Shown here: positions 45,501-58,600 of the stretch, in pieces
How positions within the stretch are numbered: position 1 is the stretch's first letter
How the letters are laid out: the number at the start of each line of letters is the position of its first letter
Assembly: GCF_009870125.1 (NCBI RefSeq)
Contig: NC_046680.1
Coordinates: 18,123,501 to 18,187,500 of the forward strand
DNA length: 64,000 nucleotides
Source: Drosophila pseudoobscura
Taxonomy: Eukaryota > Arthropoda > Insecta > Diptera > Drosophilidae
Direction of reading: 5' to 3'
The notes under the pieces: generated by a model
The model's database searches: none
Told to the model about the DNA's origin: nothing
What the model saw: the letters and a program-made list of their open reading frames with translations, nothing else
Made by a program: the position numbers and the translations under genes

Positions 45501-47752
45501 ATAAATCAATTCTCTAGGAACGGAAGCAACTTAAGTAGGGTTTATTCTAGAGGGGGTTAGGGTTCTGGGAGGGGTAGAGGTAGAGGTAAAGGTCAAGGCG
45601 GTGGTGGCAGTGACAGTGGCGGGTGGCTGGTGGCAGTGGGTACAGTGTCGGCAGTACCGGTATCGGTATGGTGTCGCTGGTGTCGGCGGCGGAGAAAGGT
45701 CCTACATGGTTGTCCTATCCAGCCTGCTGCTCAATCGAAGAAGGGTATAAAAACTCCATCACTGATTCAGAATCGATGCCCTCCCATTCCATTACATGGG
45801 GGGGGGGGGGGTGGGTGTGTCTATTTTTTTTTTGGGTAATACATATTTTTGGAGGAGATATTGTTGTGGTGGGTGGGGTTGTTCTGGTGTGCTCTATATA
45901 GGTCCTCAGCAGTAGCCTAGCAGTAGTTCGGATTTCACTTTGGTCGTTCTTCTTGTCAATGATTGTACTTACTAAACATCAATCAAGAGTGTACGTTGTA
46001 CGCTAACATTTATTAATTGGGGGGGGGGGAAGAGGGTTGGTTGTCGGTTTGTGGGTTACCAATGGGCACTATGTACGAGTCGGATATACATATGTATCTA
46101 GTCGATCGCGATCGTTACGCTACCCGTAGGCATAATCTTTCTTAGTTAAAACAACAAATGTTAAATTCTACTACTCAAAATGCTAGATAAAAGAGTACTA
46201 TTTATACGTTGAGTAATTAACTAGGCATAGCTATTTGATAGTTTGATAATTTGATAATTAGATAATTGTTATAATGGTACGAGTACGGTTATATATTAAG
46301 AAAATCAATATCTAGTTATACAGATATGTATGTAAGTACGTATCTTTAAATACTTGGACCAATTCGAGTTGAATTTGTTGTTACATTTACAGTACAGTAT
46401 CTGTATACATACGAATGAATAGTAAAACGTATTATACTCGAACTTTTATCGAATTGGGTTTCGTTTTTGGTTTTGTTTGGGTTTTTGGGGATTCGATTTT
46501 ATTTGATTTGATTTGATTTGATTGGTACCCAAAAGGTTTAACGTGGTCAACTATAATGTCAAAATGTTGCTAAAGAATGCCCATGGTCCTAGACCATGTT
46601 TAGCTAGAGTTTTATATACTAGTTATAGTACTATAATAGTTAGTTATTGGATATATTTTGGTTAAATATGGATTAGGTATGCATGTATGTAGCGCAAAGT
46701 ATAACAAATCGTTTACTTTATTGGTATAATATATATAGAATTATATATATATATATATATATATAGTAGGTAGGAGGAGCTCAATACGATATGCAATTAA
46801 TTGGCGTATATAAAACTTTTCTCAAGAGCAGTAGGATACGATTTACGCAATAATTTCATTTAGAAATTTGATTTTGTTTTTTTTTTTTTGGTTGTTGTTA
46901 GAATTTGGCATTATAGTTTGTACCTCACGTGTTTGCAATTCCCAGAGTGCTTCATTTATTAAAACTTCTTCGGTGATATTCTGTGGTATAGTTGTGTATA
47001 GTTTGGTAGTAGTAGTAGTAGTAGTAGTAGTAGGTAGTAGTAGTTGTGTGTTATATATATAACGCATAAAATATTAATATAGTTGTAGTAGTAGTAGTAG
47101 TAGTAGTAGTATAGGTGACTTGTTACATAGATAGATTTCGATTTCATGGCTTTTGACGGGGGGTTTTTGGTATTTTTTTCTCTTTTGTTTTGGGTATTTC
47201 TGTATATCTTGCTTCGATTGTAAATTGTAAATGAGTCGAGGGCAAAATGAATGGCGGCCCTGGATCTGAGCGGCTGCTGAGTGGGGGACTGCCACGGAGT
47301 CGATTTTGATTTATTTTGCTGTTTCTTGCTAAGAATTTTGCAGTGCTGATTTGTCGCTGATAGAGTCTGTGGTCTCTTTATTGTCTGGGATTCACTTACC
47401 GCATTCTCGCGTCGATCGTAAATGGGCATCGAAACGGTGGTCATGAATTGATAGACATTCGAGTCGACGGGCTGGTTCCAGGTCTGCATGCAAAGAGAGT
47501 TGAGGAAAATGCTTTAAAAGGGAGTTCTCTTTGGAGTATTCGTGAAACGATAGCTCACTTCCTTTATGCGCCGATACTCGCGTCTGTGCATCTCGCTGGG
47601 CTCCAGCATCCGGTCGTGCACCTGCCAGTACTCGAGGACGTCCGCCTTCTGCTCCTCGCACTGCTTGATCTCCCACAGATGGTCGGACAGCTTTGTATCC
47701 TGGATGCATAGACCAAAGGAGTGTTTTTTGTTTTTTTTTTCGTTCTCGGTCC

Positions 47753-47788
<36 letters not shown>

Positions 47789-50700
47789 GCACATAGAAAA
47801 TGTTGCATTTACGCACCTCAATGTCCGCATAGACCTGCGTCCAAATGACCGGATGATCGTGCCTACCCAAAACAAGAGGCCGGGCCATAACCGGTATATA
47901 GTTTAGGACCATCTCGCGGACCTCAGCGGTGTCGCTGAGATGCACATAATAGCCCTGATTCTCGCATGCCATCCACCGTATATCATCCCAATTAGCCACC
48001 TCTTTGCCAATCAGATAGGTAAAGACCCGCACCGGCTTATAGGGCGGATCCCGCCAATTGTGCAACTCGAAGACCTCGCGATTGTTCTCCGGCGCCCCAT
48101 CCCCAATGATCATGATCGCCTGATTGCATTGCGCACCGCGCGACGTCGACTTCGCCTCTTCCAATATCTCGAATGCTCTTGTCAATGCAGCGGTATAATT
48201 GGCGATCGATTTGGGTCCAAAGTTTTCGATCCCTTCTTTCAGTTCACGAATGTTGCCCAAAGTTGCCTGGATGGATTTCGAAATAGTAGTGTATCGAATC
48301 GATGGTATCGATTGGGGGGCGTGTTTTGTGGTTTGGATTGTTGTGGGTGGGTTGGGGAATTGAAATTGAATTTGAAATTGAAATTAATGTGAAACCAATT
48401 GAAATCGAAATCAGACAGAAATGAATATAGAAAGAGTATGATTGATTGTATTGATATATACTTGAATCAGTGTATCCTCGAAACATCCGACAACTGGGCT
48501 CACTTCCTTATCAAAGGTGAAGATGTTCACAAAGTCATTTGTACCTAATGTATCGAGTATCGTATTGACAACATGCTTTGCGATATCTAGCCTCTGTCCC
48601 AACATTGAACCGGATCCATCCATTAGGATGACAATATCCTTTGGACTCGTCGCCGCCTCCATATACCAGGAGCGTAGCCGGCAATCGTATAGATCGACCG
48701 GTACGTCCTTCTTCCATTTGGATGCAGGGAATTGACGCATAAAGCCGGTCGAACTGCCAAAAAATTGCCACGACAATGTCGGATCATTCTTGTAATTATC
48801 GCGGAATATCTGATCCAAATTCTCCGACCATTGTATCGCCTTTATCACATCCGGTGCTGTGTATCCGTGGATATGTGTGTATGTATGGTTGAGTGGGTTT
48901 CGGTGGGGTTTTTTTTTGGCAAGAGAAACGGGAAGAATTTGTACAGAAACACAGATTAGTAGGCAATCCTTTATCCTAGTGTAAGTTCGTTGTGTTGTCT
49001 GTTCGGGCAGGACATAGCACAGGAAAGCGCAGGCACAGACAGGTAGGAGTGTGTTTTTGGTGTGCTTGGACTCTCCGTGTTATGTGGCTTTGGGTTGGGT
49101 GTTATACGGTTTCTGGCATTATGATTGATTATTACTAGTATTACACGTATCGGCGTATCAGCTGTCGAGCATTCTCTGCGTCCCACGCGTGCGAGTCGGC
49201 AACGTACGCAATGCGCCACCAACGGCGATCGAGTACAGTTACTGTTGTGCCGACTGTCTGTTGGTTGGTTGCATTAGGTACAGTTGTGTTTGCCGGGCGG
49301 CGCAATGCGGTGCTTGCTGCGCGCACGCGTTCGGGCGCGCATTGACTTAAGCGATTTGTATATTGAAAAGGAAAAATTAGGCGCACGAGCGGGTAATTGC
49401 ACAGCGGGTAACGGTTATACGGTTAAGCAAGCAAGCGTAGAGCGACAGAGCGAGGAAGAGAGAGCGAGAGGCGCACAGTGTTCGATAAGCTTTGCCTTTC
49501 ATGCGCGTGTGTTTGAAGCTTTACAGAAGACGGGCACACTGTGTGCCCAAAAAAGTAGAGTAACAGTTTCATAGAAGGAAAGGGAGATATACATATGTGG
49601 ATAGAGATAGAGAGAGATGGAAAGAGAAGAGATACACGGATTATATCGTTATATCGAGCATAGTTCCAAACCTCGATCGAACACATTCACGGGCACATGC
49701 ACCGAGCTAACACTGAAGTTGACCGGTGTATTGTGGAACTCCGGCCGTGGCTCCAGCACCACCACCTTGGGTTGCACGTAGATCAACGGCTCCCCGATGT
49801 CCTTGTCCATATCAGGGGCTGGCGTTGGAATCGGGGGCACGGGATCACCCGGCTCTAACATCTCCTTGGCATTGTAGTAGGAGAACATCTTATCCGCCAT
49901 ATCGTTCTGATGGGACAGAGCCGTGTTCTCAGCTGTGTCCATAATGCGCTGAAAGTAAAGTTCCAAAAATATCTATAGAAATGTTCTTCGTGGAGCAGGA
50001 CACCACTTACCCGCACAGCGCTGACCTTCAGGTCCATCATCATTTCTATTTCCTTGGCCATCGAATCAACTATGGAGGCTCCAACGCGCTGAACCACTTT
50101 GGCATCCTTGAAACTCTGTGGGAATGTGAATGAATGTGCTTAGGAATGTGGCCAGAATGTGTCAAACGGTCTCTGAAATCCCTCCCGGAACACGAGCATT
50201 AGTTCTTTCCCTCAAATAGATTCCATTTCTGTCCTAAGCCCATTATGAGGCCCCACTGGGGGGCCATCTGTCCGAATATAAGTGTCTATTTACACATACT
50301 CGTACACATAGGCTATGAACAATGCACATAAATAAACAGTTGGCGGCTCAAATGAGCTTGTAACTCATGAGCAACACAATTTCATTTGTACATCCAATTG
50401 CTTTTGCCTAAAAATAAATTACCAGCTGTCCCGACCAGTGTCCAGTATCTGACCTCATATATGGAGGGCAGACACAGAGGCGGACAAATATTCTTTTGGA
50501 ATGGAATACCCTTTCAAAGGGCTATGGAACTCAGATACTGATTTAAGTCTAGGGAAATCAATCCGTCTTCATAGACCAATCTATGCTTGTTTCCCTTTTA
50601 CATTTTTTGGAGTGGCTTTTAAACCCTATAAAACGATGTATTTCTACATATCTATACTTGAAAAGGGTATCGAAACATCGACTCACTTTCTCAAATGGTA

Positions 50701-51353
50701 CCTACCCCTTTTTAAAGGTGTTATGATGGTACCGAGAACAGAGAACTAATAATTTGGAAGAGTACTTCTATCTGGAAACCCCTAATTCAAATTTTAATTC
50801 ACTCAAAACTTCTAGAAAGGGTAACAAAAAAGCGTCCTACTGATCCACACTCGCGCCACGTTGTTCCTCTTTTTGTATTACTTTATAATTGTTGTGTTCG
50901 GGCAGCCTTTAACCCAAATACGAAGCCGAAGTTGGCGCCACCTTCTCGGCAGAGGCTGAGAGACGTCAACAACAACAAAAACAAGAGCAGCACAAAAACA
51001 GAGAGCGGGGAACCGAGCATGTGGCAAACGGAGCGGAAAAAACGAGAGACGACGGGCGAGTGGGAAAAATCAATAAAATTCTCGCTGGCACTCACCTCCT
51101 GCACCTCCTTGCGCCTGGTGATAAAATCGCCCAGATGAAACAGTTCCATGCCCAGTTTGTCGGCCCAGGAGTGAACGCTGCATGGGGGATAGCGGTCAGA
51201 TTATCTATATCTGGTTTCTAGGATGGATGCCACTCACAGATTGTAGTTGATGTTCTCGGCAGGCTGCAGATGGGCGCTGGGGGCATGCCAGATGAGCATG
51301 GAAATGAGGCTCAGGCAGAGGCGCCACCAGGGCCATGCCCAGGACCAGGTCAT
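39532..51353 (-). CDS. stj: Straightjacket, voltage-gated calcium channel alpha2-delta subunit (22 exons)
   Basis: Extracellular auxiliary subunit that promotes surface delivery of Cav2/Cacophony channels and synapse growth. Exons (minus): 51353-51238, 51177-51096, 50115-50011, 49948-49672, 48856-48462, 48266-47817, 47699-47559, 47483-47400, 45470-45417, 43873-43793, 43736-43662, 43599-43492, 43428-43357, 43290-43088, 43030-42888, 41716-41623, 41062-40958, 40899-40781, 40721-40582, 40521-40297, 40207-39683, 39624-39532. All are GT..AG and in phase, giving 1228 residues with the 54-nt exon. A signal peptide (LCLSLISMLIWHAPSA) leads to the VWA_N region, with the drug-site-like DCRLRSWY where vertebrates have RRRPWY. 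The VWA domain has a perfect MIDAS, DGSGSM at about 273. Cache/chemosensory-like modules follow (ILGVAGTDVPI, NGYVLFHPDF, DNNGYVIIST). The last exon encodes a hydrophobic tail (LYANLALLLLCHILSRWL) that fits a GPI signal or TM anchor. Confidence 0.93.
42561..42606. repeat. GACTGT hexamer microsatellite in a stj intron
   Basis: About seven units of GACTGT/AACTGT (CTGTGA type) in the 1171-bp intron between stj exons 15 and 16. Confidence 0.85.
45417..45470 (-). other. stj: 54-nt exon of stj, probably an alternative cassette
   Basis: It lies alone between introns of 1.9 and 1.5 kb. The acceptor is AAATTCACAG|CTC and the donor CAAGTT|GTGAGT. It encodes 18 residues (LINLTTDINPAAKINLQV) inserted between RRENA and TRIANILGV, just before the Cache-like module. 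Both neighbouring borders are phase 0, so skipping keeps the frame. Vertebrate alpha2-delta genes have cassette exons in a comparable position. Confidence 0.65.
47005..47111. repeat. Two GTA trinucleotide arrays
   Basis: Arrays at 47005-47043 and 47084-47111 are separated by a 40-bp AT-rich spacer in the same stj intron. They lie 290-400 bp after the donor of the upstream stj exon. Confidence 0.9.
47757..47787. repeat. CA dinucleotide microsatellite in a short stj intron
   Basis: About 15 CA units in the 117-bp intron 47700-47816, so the repeat makes up a quarter of the intron (read as GT repeats in the transcript). Repeat-length changes could affect splicing of a very short intron. Confidence 0.9.
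50116..51095 (-). other. Second stj intron
   Basis: 980 bp with no supported nested gene. The frame at 50883-51149 is exon read-through into intron. Confidence 0.5.
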
Positions 51354-52667
51354 GTTTCTTCCTGCTGCTCCACTTGTACTGACTGCTGCTGCTGCTGCTG
51401 CTCCTGCTCCTGCTGGCGGTGGTGCTTGAAGATCGGGCGGAAGCGCGACATAAATACGAGCCAGAACTTATTTTGTAGCCTACTTTTCAGCACGCACACA
51501 CGGGCACCGCACACGCACACACAGGCACCGCACATGTACCACACATACCATTCCCCGTTAGCCCGTTAGCTCGGCTCAGGCCACCTGTCCTGGCCATCCA
51601 CACACATATCCAGCTCACTGTATGTCCAACCGTTTGAAATCGGAGTCCCTAACCCAAGCTCAAGCTCAAAACATTTTCCGACAAACGATCTGCAGACGTT
51701 TTTTCCCGAATTTTCTCAACGTGCCTGCACTATGCTGCTGATGTGTGTGTGCGTGAAAATTTCGTGTTGTTTGGCAGCAAAAACTTTTCTCTCTACACTG
51801 TCGACGATGTCCGTTCTGACGTTTCTGTGGCGTTTCTGTGTCAGCGATGAGTTCATCGCCTAGTTGCCACTAGCCAGAGCGAGACCACAGCCGGGTTCCA
51901 GCATTAAGCTCTAGCTGCACTGCTCTGGGCTACCACTGCGCCTGCCCTGACAGTTGACGCTTCTGCGCGCGAGCTTTGTTTACCTCCTCGGGAGTCCTAC
52001 AGGTGTCTGTTTACCCTCGTTAGCGACTGCGCAGTGGCTTTGTTTACAGGCGAGCATTGACAGCTGGCCGAACATCTGTTGCTGCAGCTGACAGATATAG
52101 TGACAATATGGCAAGGAACTGGGGCTGGTATCAAAGAGAAACGTATAAACCTAAGATGTTGACCAATTATATGTGTTTTAACGTTCTCCTCTACTTGGTT
52201 TATACTCACACAATTGATCCTCTTACCATTATACTCTTCACTGATTGTAGATAACACTAGATAAAATTAAAACTTTACCTTTAATAAATGTAAATATATC
52301 CCAAAATCGAATTCCTTTAGAGTCGCTAACATACTTTTAACGAGATCGGTTGTGGCGCTTATGCAAAATTAAGTAATTCTATTCTGTGAGCTTATTTGTC
52401 AAAAGAAATACAAAATTGAATTCCTTCATCTGGCGCGAATAACGTAAGATCTGAAATTACGTAAGCTGCAAAAGCTTTGAATTAGAAATGCTTATATTAA
52501 CCAAAGAGCTTTGCTTAAAATACACGCTAGAGGGTACAGCAAAAGCTTTCACAAGCTTGGAAAAACACACGCTAGAGGCGGCTTTTGTTTATCAATACTT
52601 TTTATTGGTACGGTACTCTTGTATATCGTAAAGTTTACACGTTTCTCAAGAAATCCACACTCCACTC
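51354..52667. other. stj upstream region and Cpr50Cb 3' end
   Basis: Minus-strand poly(A) signal for Cpr50Cb at 52601-52606 (TTTATT on +), 62 bases after its stop. The rest is the 5' UTR/promoter region of stj, with CA-rich patches near 51490-51545. No gene is supported. Confidence 0.5.
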
Positions 52668-55600
52668 CTAGTACTTGTAACCGCCGGCACCGCCGCCACC
52701 GCCACCGCCCCCGCGCGCACCCGGCTGCGGTCCCTGGGGGAATGTAGCCTCCCCCTCGTAGCTGACGTCCGCATGGTAGCCGGTCTTCCAATCGGCCGTG
52801 TAGCGCACCACCTGGGTGCGTCCGTCGGGCATCTGCACGCGGTATTCGCCTGTCACCACATCCCCATCGCTGGACGCTTTGTGCGCGTAGTCATTGGCGG
52901 TCTCCGGGTCCTGAACGGCGTACTCGAATTCGTAGGGCATGCCTGGCATATGGACGTGATCCTGCAGAAGAATGGAATGATACGTCACGGAAGTGGACTA
53001 TGTTGGTGTTCGTTATTCGGAGGAAAGTTACTCACATCGCCTGGCTGGCCGGGAATGTTGCGTGGTTGGCCGGGAGGTGCTGGTGGACGAGGTCCGGGCG
53101 CCGGTCTGCCAGGTGGACCAGGTTTCTGCGAAGTGTTGGGAAAATTATGGATTGCTGAAGGTAATTTAATTGTTCAAAACGACTGAAATAGTACTGGATA
53201 CGTTTCGGTATAGGATCAAAAGTTGAGGATTGTTTGAATCCCTTTTGGTGATGGATCTTTCAGCATTTGGTTCAACGATCAATAAAGGTTAACTGCAACT
53301 CATCGCAGGCCCTTCACCATTTGAAAATGTTGCACAGCCGACAAGTGCAACATCATTGTGGGTCGACATTCAAGATGCCCATCAAAAGGTGGATGAGGTG
53401 GCAACATTTATTGCGGCCTGATGCCGTCTCTGCTGTGCCTTTTGCAGATTGCCAACCGCAGCTGGAGTGATAAATGTGGCGACAAGCCAACAGAGAGGCC
53501 GATGGGAGTGAAAGGGCCCCCAGAATGATGGCTGCAATTAGCCTGTTGACTTGGATTCAATTTGAAGTGGTTTGCCAGACAATAGGTCTTCATTTGACAT
53601 ACGTATGTACACATATTTAATATGTTTTACTTACAAATGGGGTCTGCGGCTCGGAGTAGTCGTAGCCATTCTTCGTGGGCGGCAGGTACGCATTCGAGCC
53701 CGGGGCGACCTGGGCGTAGACATAGGCACTGATGGCAGCGAGGGATAAACTCTGAAAGGCAAAGAAGAGGCAGAAGAGGCGGAGTGCATTTAGTGCAACA
53801 TTCTTGCGGTGACGTCGACTTAAAGGTTAAATGAAGAGTAAACCACAAAAAGTGAGCGGTGGCAAATGGAAATAGAAACTGCGATAAGATCGCGGCTGAC
53901 ATTCAACCGGGGCCAGAGCAGGTGCACCGCCAGCTCAATGACTGGGCTGCAATTTATTTAGAACGTGCCCCAGAGGCGTCTTCTGCTCGATGCCCCCACA
54001 AAAGGGCAGCAAATGGCGGAGGTTACGCCGCAAGTGGCAGGCGGTAGTGCAGTGGCCCGTCGTTAGACACGGCTAATTGACACATGCACATGACGGCAGC
54101 AGCCCATCAACGCGTTCACATTGCAGCCATCTATCCATCTACCCATCCATCCATCCATCCATCAACTGTAGGACAGCCACTGACCAAAAGCCACTTGGCT
54201 GTAGGCTGCTGACTGTCATCTCGTGTCTGTTGTTGGCCATTTGTTTATTATTATTTTTTTTTGTGTAGCCTCCTCGTTGCGGATTGCGGAAATATTTGCA
54301 GTCTCTTCGAGAGCACTAAATCACTCGTGGCTTGAATATATTCTATATTCTATGATGACTTATGTTTGTTGGGGGGTCATTGATTGTGGGGAACTGCTTT
54401 ACATTGTTTGCTGATTAGTTGCTGTGGCAGTGGCAGTGGAAGTTGCATTGGTTAATTACACATACGACGTGTTGGCCGATCGTGGATGCGATTGGGTCAA
54501 GGAAAGCTGGATTTTTGCCGGAGATGATACGAGGCTTTCTCAAAGTTGTTTTTTTTTTTATGAATAGAAATTAACTTGAAATTGTTATTTATATTGAGGG
54601 AAAATGTATTCATGAAAATGTTCATAAATCGAATAGATATTTGTTCAGTTTTCACAGATAAACTCCCATCCATCTACATCTGATATACTCGTATATCTGG
54701 TAAATTATCTGTTAAATTGAAATTAATCAACTTCACCGAAATTTCCGCAATTACTCTGGCAGGGGGGTCCTAACCTTCAAGATCTTCAAGTACAGAGCTT
54801 GCAATGGAAAATAACGAGCAAAAGAGAGAACCAATGAGCATGTCAACGGTAATTTTCCGTGTTAAACAAATGCAATTACCGCTGGCCTGGCAACAGCATT
54901 AGCTCCAATAAAATAACGGCCAACGATTCGCGTGTAAATTAAATTACAAATAATTTGCGGCAACTTGCCGACAGCCGAAAAGAAGAGCTGCCACAATGCA
55001 GCAATGGAGCAGACGGACACAGATGCATACACAGATAAAGATAAGAGATGGAGATGGTGGAGCTGCATCTCTTTGTTGGAAGATGGAGACGGAGATTGGT
55101 GCTGAGGACAGGCACAGTTTGTGAAATCCACAAGAGTGGCCTGTGTTCATATAAATATCGTCGTATATGATGCAAAATCTCGACTCAATGAAATTAATTT
55201 AATCAGTCCATATTAATGGACATAAACTTAATTTATAGTTCAGCTTTTTCCATTAATTATATATCACACTCAACTGCAAATCACATACGAGTGTTGTGTG
55301 TGGTTTCGGTTGTGTTCTCATTGTAATTATTCTCTAGTTTGAAGGTTTTCCTTTGGTTTTGTGGTCTGTGTGGTCTCCTTTGTCATGGTCTGTGGTCACC
55401 TTCAACAGCTTCACTCAGCTCGCCAGAAGTTCGGCAGACATTGATCTTGCCAACACTTTAAACTATACAAAATAAAGCTACAAATATGTGTGTACATATG
55501 TAATTGCTTCTGCCGGCACGCAGGCTGGCCTCTGGAATACTCCTGCCACCAGGGGGACATTGCATTGAAGCGTCGTCATTAATCGCGCATAATCTAATAA

Positions 55601-58600
55601 ATTAACAATTGTTTGCTTTGTCCGGCTTATTATTGTCAGCTACTGCTGTTATGCTGCTGTCCGTCCGTCCGTCCGTCCGTCCGTCCGTCCGGCCGTCTGC
55701 TGGGATGTTAATTATCCGAACATCAATGAGCATTATACAAATAATTGAATTCGATTTGTTCGATTCAATCAACAAGTTTTGTTCAAGCATTTCGATACCA
55801 TAATTAATCAGCAAAGAATCGCAGTTAAAGCGGAAGCCCATAAAAGCTACATAAATGAAAATGTTTCAAGTATTTGTGTGCTTCAACTAAGAATAGACTC
55901 TATACGCCCACTTGCTACATGCCACATGCCACTCAAGTTGAAGGCTACACAAAATATAGCATAAAATACACCGCAAAAATGGTTTAATTTAATGGCAGAG
56001 TAGCCCCAAGGTGGTAACTATTTTTGATATATTTTGTAAAGCTTATTCAAAATGTAATGTTTGAGGAAAGCAGGAAATAAAGACCGTAAAGATAATTACT
56101 CGGAACGAATCTGTCTAGAATCTGACTGCCATGATATGGGTATACCATGATATTCGATACTGAGTACCCACATAAAGATCTCTTTGAATCAATGCCCAAA
56201 GATCACACAGCCTTGCCTCAACACACTGTAAATCACATATCTGGCTGTATCTCAGCCAAGCATTTGGTACAATCGTAAAAAATGAATATAAAAATAGGTT
56301 GTAAAAACGCTCACATTTGTGTGGTGGAGTCCACTGTGCCCGGTCCCCCTCTTGCATTAGAGCACGACCCAGTTTACAAAGCGTCTGATGCCAAATTATA
56401 AAAGCGGCTTGGGGCGAGCAGAATTTATGACAATTGCATTTTGAATGCAGTCTAAATGGCAAATCCGAGTGTCTCGATCTGCCGCCTGGGAGTTGATTTA
56501 TTAACGCTTAGCATTTAATATGTTCAAGCGGATCGGATCGGATTGGATCGGGCAGTCAGAGCACTTCCAAGCACTTTATGGAGCCAATAAAAATGTTTAC
56601 GCTAAAATGTCTTTATAAAGCTGTGGACGGGAAGGTGGCCGGCCATTGCTTCTGTCGTTTCTGTCTAGCGTGTTGCATTTATTTTAATTAATTTAATTGG
56701 TTGTGCACTCGGCAAAAAGAAACTGACATCTAAGCTCGGCAAGGAATTCTGTGCATTCGATGTTATTTTGCTACATCTTCGGATCGTTTGGGACCCGTTA
56801 TTAAGCCATCAGCAGAGAAGGAGAGGCAGAGACCTGGATGTATATGAATTTTTGTTCTGTTGCATCATTTTGGAGCGGCGGCACCTTAGACAAGCAACCG
56901 CCACACATTCTGCAACGCCCACAAAAAAGTTGCTGTGGCTGTTGCTGCCACTGCCACCGATGAGGCAGCTGACGATGATGCCTAACGAGGTTCGGCCCGG
57001 GCTTCCTACTTGGGGCTGCAACGTGCGGCAGCGTCTTAATTTATGGAATTTGTATATGTACCTATTTTTTGTGGTTTTTTTCTCGTACTTATTTTATTAT
57101 CGGCTTTTCTGCAGCTGTTCCCAGCAATTACCAGAGCAGCATCATCTGACAAAAAAGTCCCCTACATAGATGTTAGATTAACATGCACTTGCAACACACG
57201 ACACGACTCTGCCGACTCTGCCGACTCTGCCGACTCTGCGACTCGTTCGGTAGAACAACAAACATTTGGTTGACCTTTTCATCGCCAACGCCATCTCCAG
57301 CGCTGCCCTGCTCTGCACTGCTCTGCTCTGTTGCATGCTGCATGCTGCATGCAGCGCTGTGCTGTGCTGTGCTGTTTTTTTGTAGTTGCTCTCCCCCACT
57401 TTGGGGCATTGAAATGCAAATTTGGCAAAATAAAAGTTAATGGGCCATGTGAATGGCAAAAGCGCGGGCTCGGAGGAGGAGGAGGAGTAGAAGAGACCCC
57501 AGCGGGGTACTGGAGGCCACCGCAATGGGGACTGACTTTTATTGCCCCCGATCGTTGCAGTTCGTTGTTCGAATCTTTTGTTGCAACCCGCCCGATTTCA
57601 ATCAGCCGAGAAGCATGTATATCTCTTGCTGCAACACAAATATTCCCAAACAGTCACGTGCCCCAGACATGGCCGGGAGGGAGTCCTCCGACAGCCAAGG
57701 ACAATGCCAAAGATCAAAGCTTGGGCAGCTGATCCCCTCGTGGGCTCTCCTTGGGGGATCTTCTTGACGATTTAATTGTAGCTCCCCCTAATTTCCCTCA
57801 CTTGGCTGCAAATGAGTGGACCCACTCGAAGCCCATAAATCACACGCCTCCTGCCTCTCGTGCACCACATTAACCCTACTTAACCCGAATTTATTGGCCC
57901 ATAACCGCCGCCGGCAACCGCATGAAGATATTAACCTTTTAAATAACTACCAAATTATATGTTACGTTGCAATCTGTTGTGTTGGCGCTGCGAATATCTC
58001 AAGTAGTTGCAAATTGTTCCATGAAAATTGCCAAAAATGGAAATGTTAAAGGAAAAATGCACAATGTGTGGTTTTTGTTCTCGAATTACTTAAATATACA
58101 TTTTAAGTCGCATTTAACTGGGGAAATTGTTTCCTTTTCAATTGAAAAACTAAGGGTAAAATGAGGCAAAAAATCCCAATGAACTAATTTTCCAAATTCC
58201 CAGCTGCGGTGGGGATCCGGCTCCCAAAAGACATTGGCCAAATTGTACTTGCAGCCAGAACTATGCAATTAAAAAGGCCTGGCCTGAAAGCATAGAACGA
58301 GGGGGAACGATACGTGAGAAAGAGAGGCAGACATTGCGCATACGCCGCATTGGACGCTGGTTGGGCAATTAGTGGTGGCTGTGGGGAGAGGAAAGGCGCG
58401 GGCCCGGCGGGCGGTGGCTCTGCTTTTGTAATCGGTGGAAATTTCGATTTAATTAGATTACCACACACACACTCACACACACACTATACACTCAGACCCA
58501 GATGGTTGGCTGGTTACCACCGCCACAGCCTCCCCATTCCGCCCGGTTTTCAGCTTTTCCGATGCTGCCGCTGCACTTGCCGCTTGCTCAAGCGTCATTA

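Larger units (their letters stand above)
43874..47399 (-). other. Large stj introns flanking the 54-nt exon, rich in simple repeats
   Basis: These two introns (43874-45416 and 45471-47399) hold no other supported exon. They contain a GAGA-type run (44994-45040) and a 14-base G run (45798-45811). There is also an AT run (46742-46765) and two GTA/TAG trinucleotide arrays (47005-47043 and 47084-47111). Confidence 0.6.

Noticed and set aside
46742-46765. AT run considered as a replication origin or promoter
   Set aside because: Isolated AT dinucleotide repeat deep in an stj intron; nothing else supports a functional site.
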